Made by a program: the position numbers and the translations under genes. DNA of 14,620 nt from contig CALBGO010000116.1 in assembly GCA_937894585.1 (NCBI GenBank), positions 1 through 14,620 of the forward strand. The letters run 5' to 3'. Positions 14,261 to 14,620 of this stretch are shown one piece after another. A model generated the notes under the pieces. That model saw nothing but the letters and a program-made list of their open reading frames with translations, was not told where the DNA came from and searched no databases. Each line of letters opens with the position of its first letter. Within the stretch, counting starts at the first letter, position 1. Source of the DNA: an uncultured Eubacterium sp. (lineage in GTDB: Bacteria; Bacillota; Clostridia; Peptostreptococcales; Anaerovoracaceae).

Positions 14261-14395
14261 GGATTTTTCCTTGACAAATATATTTTTCTGCTCCGAATGT
14301 GATAATGTCCTAAGTAAACGAACAGGATTATGTCCCAAAAAGGACTTTCCTTCGGATCTCAGTTATTGTACACTATCTCTTCGGAGGTGGTTATC

Positions 14396-14620
14396 ATTAG
14401 AAAGGTTGAATTAACAATGAACGAACAAGCTAAGTATGAAGCGATTAAAAAATTAAGTGAATCCGGCGGCAATAAGAAAGCTGTTGCAATAAAACTGGGC
14501 TGCACGCTCAGACATGTCAATCGCATGCTCAAAGGTTATCAGGCGCAGGGAAAAGCATATTTCTCTCCCGAGTTTGACAGTGGAATTTTAAAGGACGCTG
14601 AAATTTCAGCGTCCTTAACG
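14396..14620 (+). pseudogene. ISNCY-family transposase N-terminal fragment
   Basis: The reading frame begins RKVELTMNEQAKYEAIKKL and continues with a helix-turn-helix (NKKAVAIKLGCTLRHVNRMLKGY), matching my memory of the N terminus of ISNCY-type transposases (usually MRKVELTMNEQ...). After GKAYFS the family would continue with a basic HGNRGRKP-like stretch; here it changes to unrelated residues and enters a perfect palindrome, so the gene is probably truncated. The codon at the expected Met is ATT, with GGAGG at 14383-14387 eight bases before it; the next ATG is 14417. The frame stays open to the window edge, so an intact but divergent gene is not excluded. Catalytic residues are not in view. 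Confidence 0.6.
14591..14616. terminator. Perfect 26-bp palindrome, possible terminator at the right edge
   Basis: Arms AAGGACGCTGAAA and TTTCAGCGTCCTT are exact reverse complements with no spacer, allowing a 9-11 bp stem with a small AATT loop. On the minus strand the stem is followed by TTTAAAATT, making it a plausible but weak terminator for a minus-strand gene beyond the window. A symmetric protein-binding site or the end of another element are alternatives. Confidence 0.4.

Larger units (their letters stand above)
14300..14620 (+). mobile_element. Left end of an ISNCY-like insertion sequence, partial
   Basis: Upstream of the transposase start lie two copies of GAT(A/T)ATGTCC at 14301-14310 and 14326-14335, 25 bases apart, the second followed by an inverted GTCC / GGAC pair (14332-14345). 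Such subterminal repeats are what transposases of this type usually bind. The left boundary near 14300 is approximate, no target duplication can be checked, and the right end is outside the window or deleted. Confidence 0.5.

Noticed and set aside
14229..14414. 61-codon plus-strand frame before the transposase
   Set aside because: It covers the ylxM promoter and the IS end rather than a conserved protein and has no ribosome binding site.
1..14620. tRNA, rRNA, CRISPR array, prophage or toxin-antitoxin content
   Set aside because: Looked for and not seen: no cloverleaf, no regularly spaced repeats, and no genes of these types.

Overview
The window looks like a piece of a Clostridia (Firmicutes) chromosome of middling G+C. 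The support is the gene content and order (ylxM-ffh-rpsP-khpA-rimM-trmD joined to yggS-sepF-yggT-divIVA-lspA-rluD), the strong AGGAGG ribosome binding sites, and a small zinc-finger protein resembling the sporulation inhibitor Gin. The order-level call is inference; I cannot name a species.

Almost everything is on the minus strand. From right to left: (1) 14300-14620, plus strand, the left end and first ~50 codons of an ISNCY-like transposase, apparently diverging from the family or truncated, ending in a perfect 26-bp palindrome at the window edge. (2) 14169-14300, a control region with a consensus minus-strand promoter and a hairpin-rich leader. (3) 14168-4907, one long co-oriented run without a convincing internal terminator: ylxM, ffh (signal recognition), rpsP, khpA, rimM, trmD (ribosome and tRNA maturation), an HlyD-like membrane protein, yggS, sepF, yggT, divIVA (division-site and septum functions), lspA (lipoprotein signal peptidase), an rluD-type pseudouridine synthase and a flavin reductase, perhaps followed by one tiny unknown ORF. 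(4) A short gap with a 37-codon plus-strand gene for a four-cysteine protein, divergent from (5) a second minus-strand unit with its own promoter: alpha/beta hydrolase, small alarmone synthetase, hydantoinase/oxoprolinase-like ASKHA protein and a GNAT acetyltransferase, reaching the left window edge.

The large cluster is a housekeeping growth unit that ties protein targeting and ribosome assembly to cell division. Compared with well-known Firmicutes orders, rplS is not next to trmD, ylmH is not between yggT and divIVA, and an IS fragment sits upstream of ylxM, where ftsY is often found.

Nothing here is clearly a new defence or metabolic system. The most unusual signals are RNA-level: a Shine-Dalgarno sequence separated from the lspA start by a perfect hairpin that would restore normal spacing, a long hairpin between khpA and rimM, a palindromic -35 region and double-hairpin leader before ylxM, and an apparent ATT start in the IS fragment. 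At protein level, TrmD carries a 33-residue insertion and a Glu where the E. coli catalytic Asp lies.
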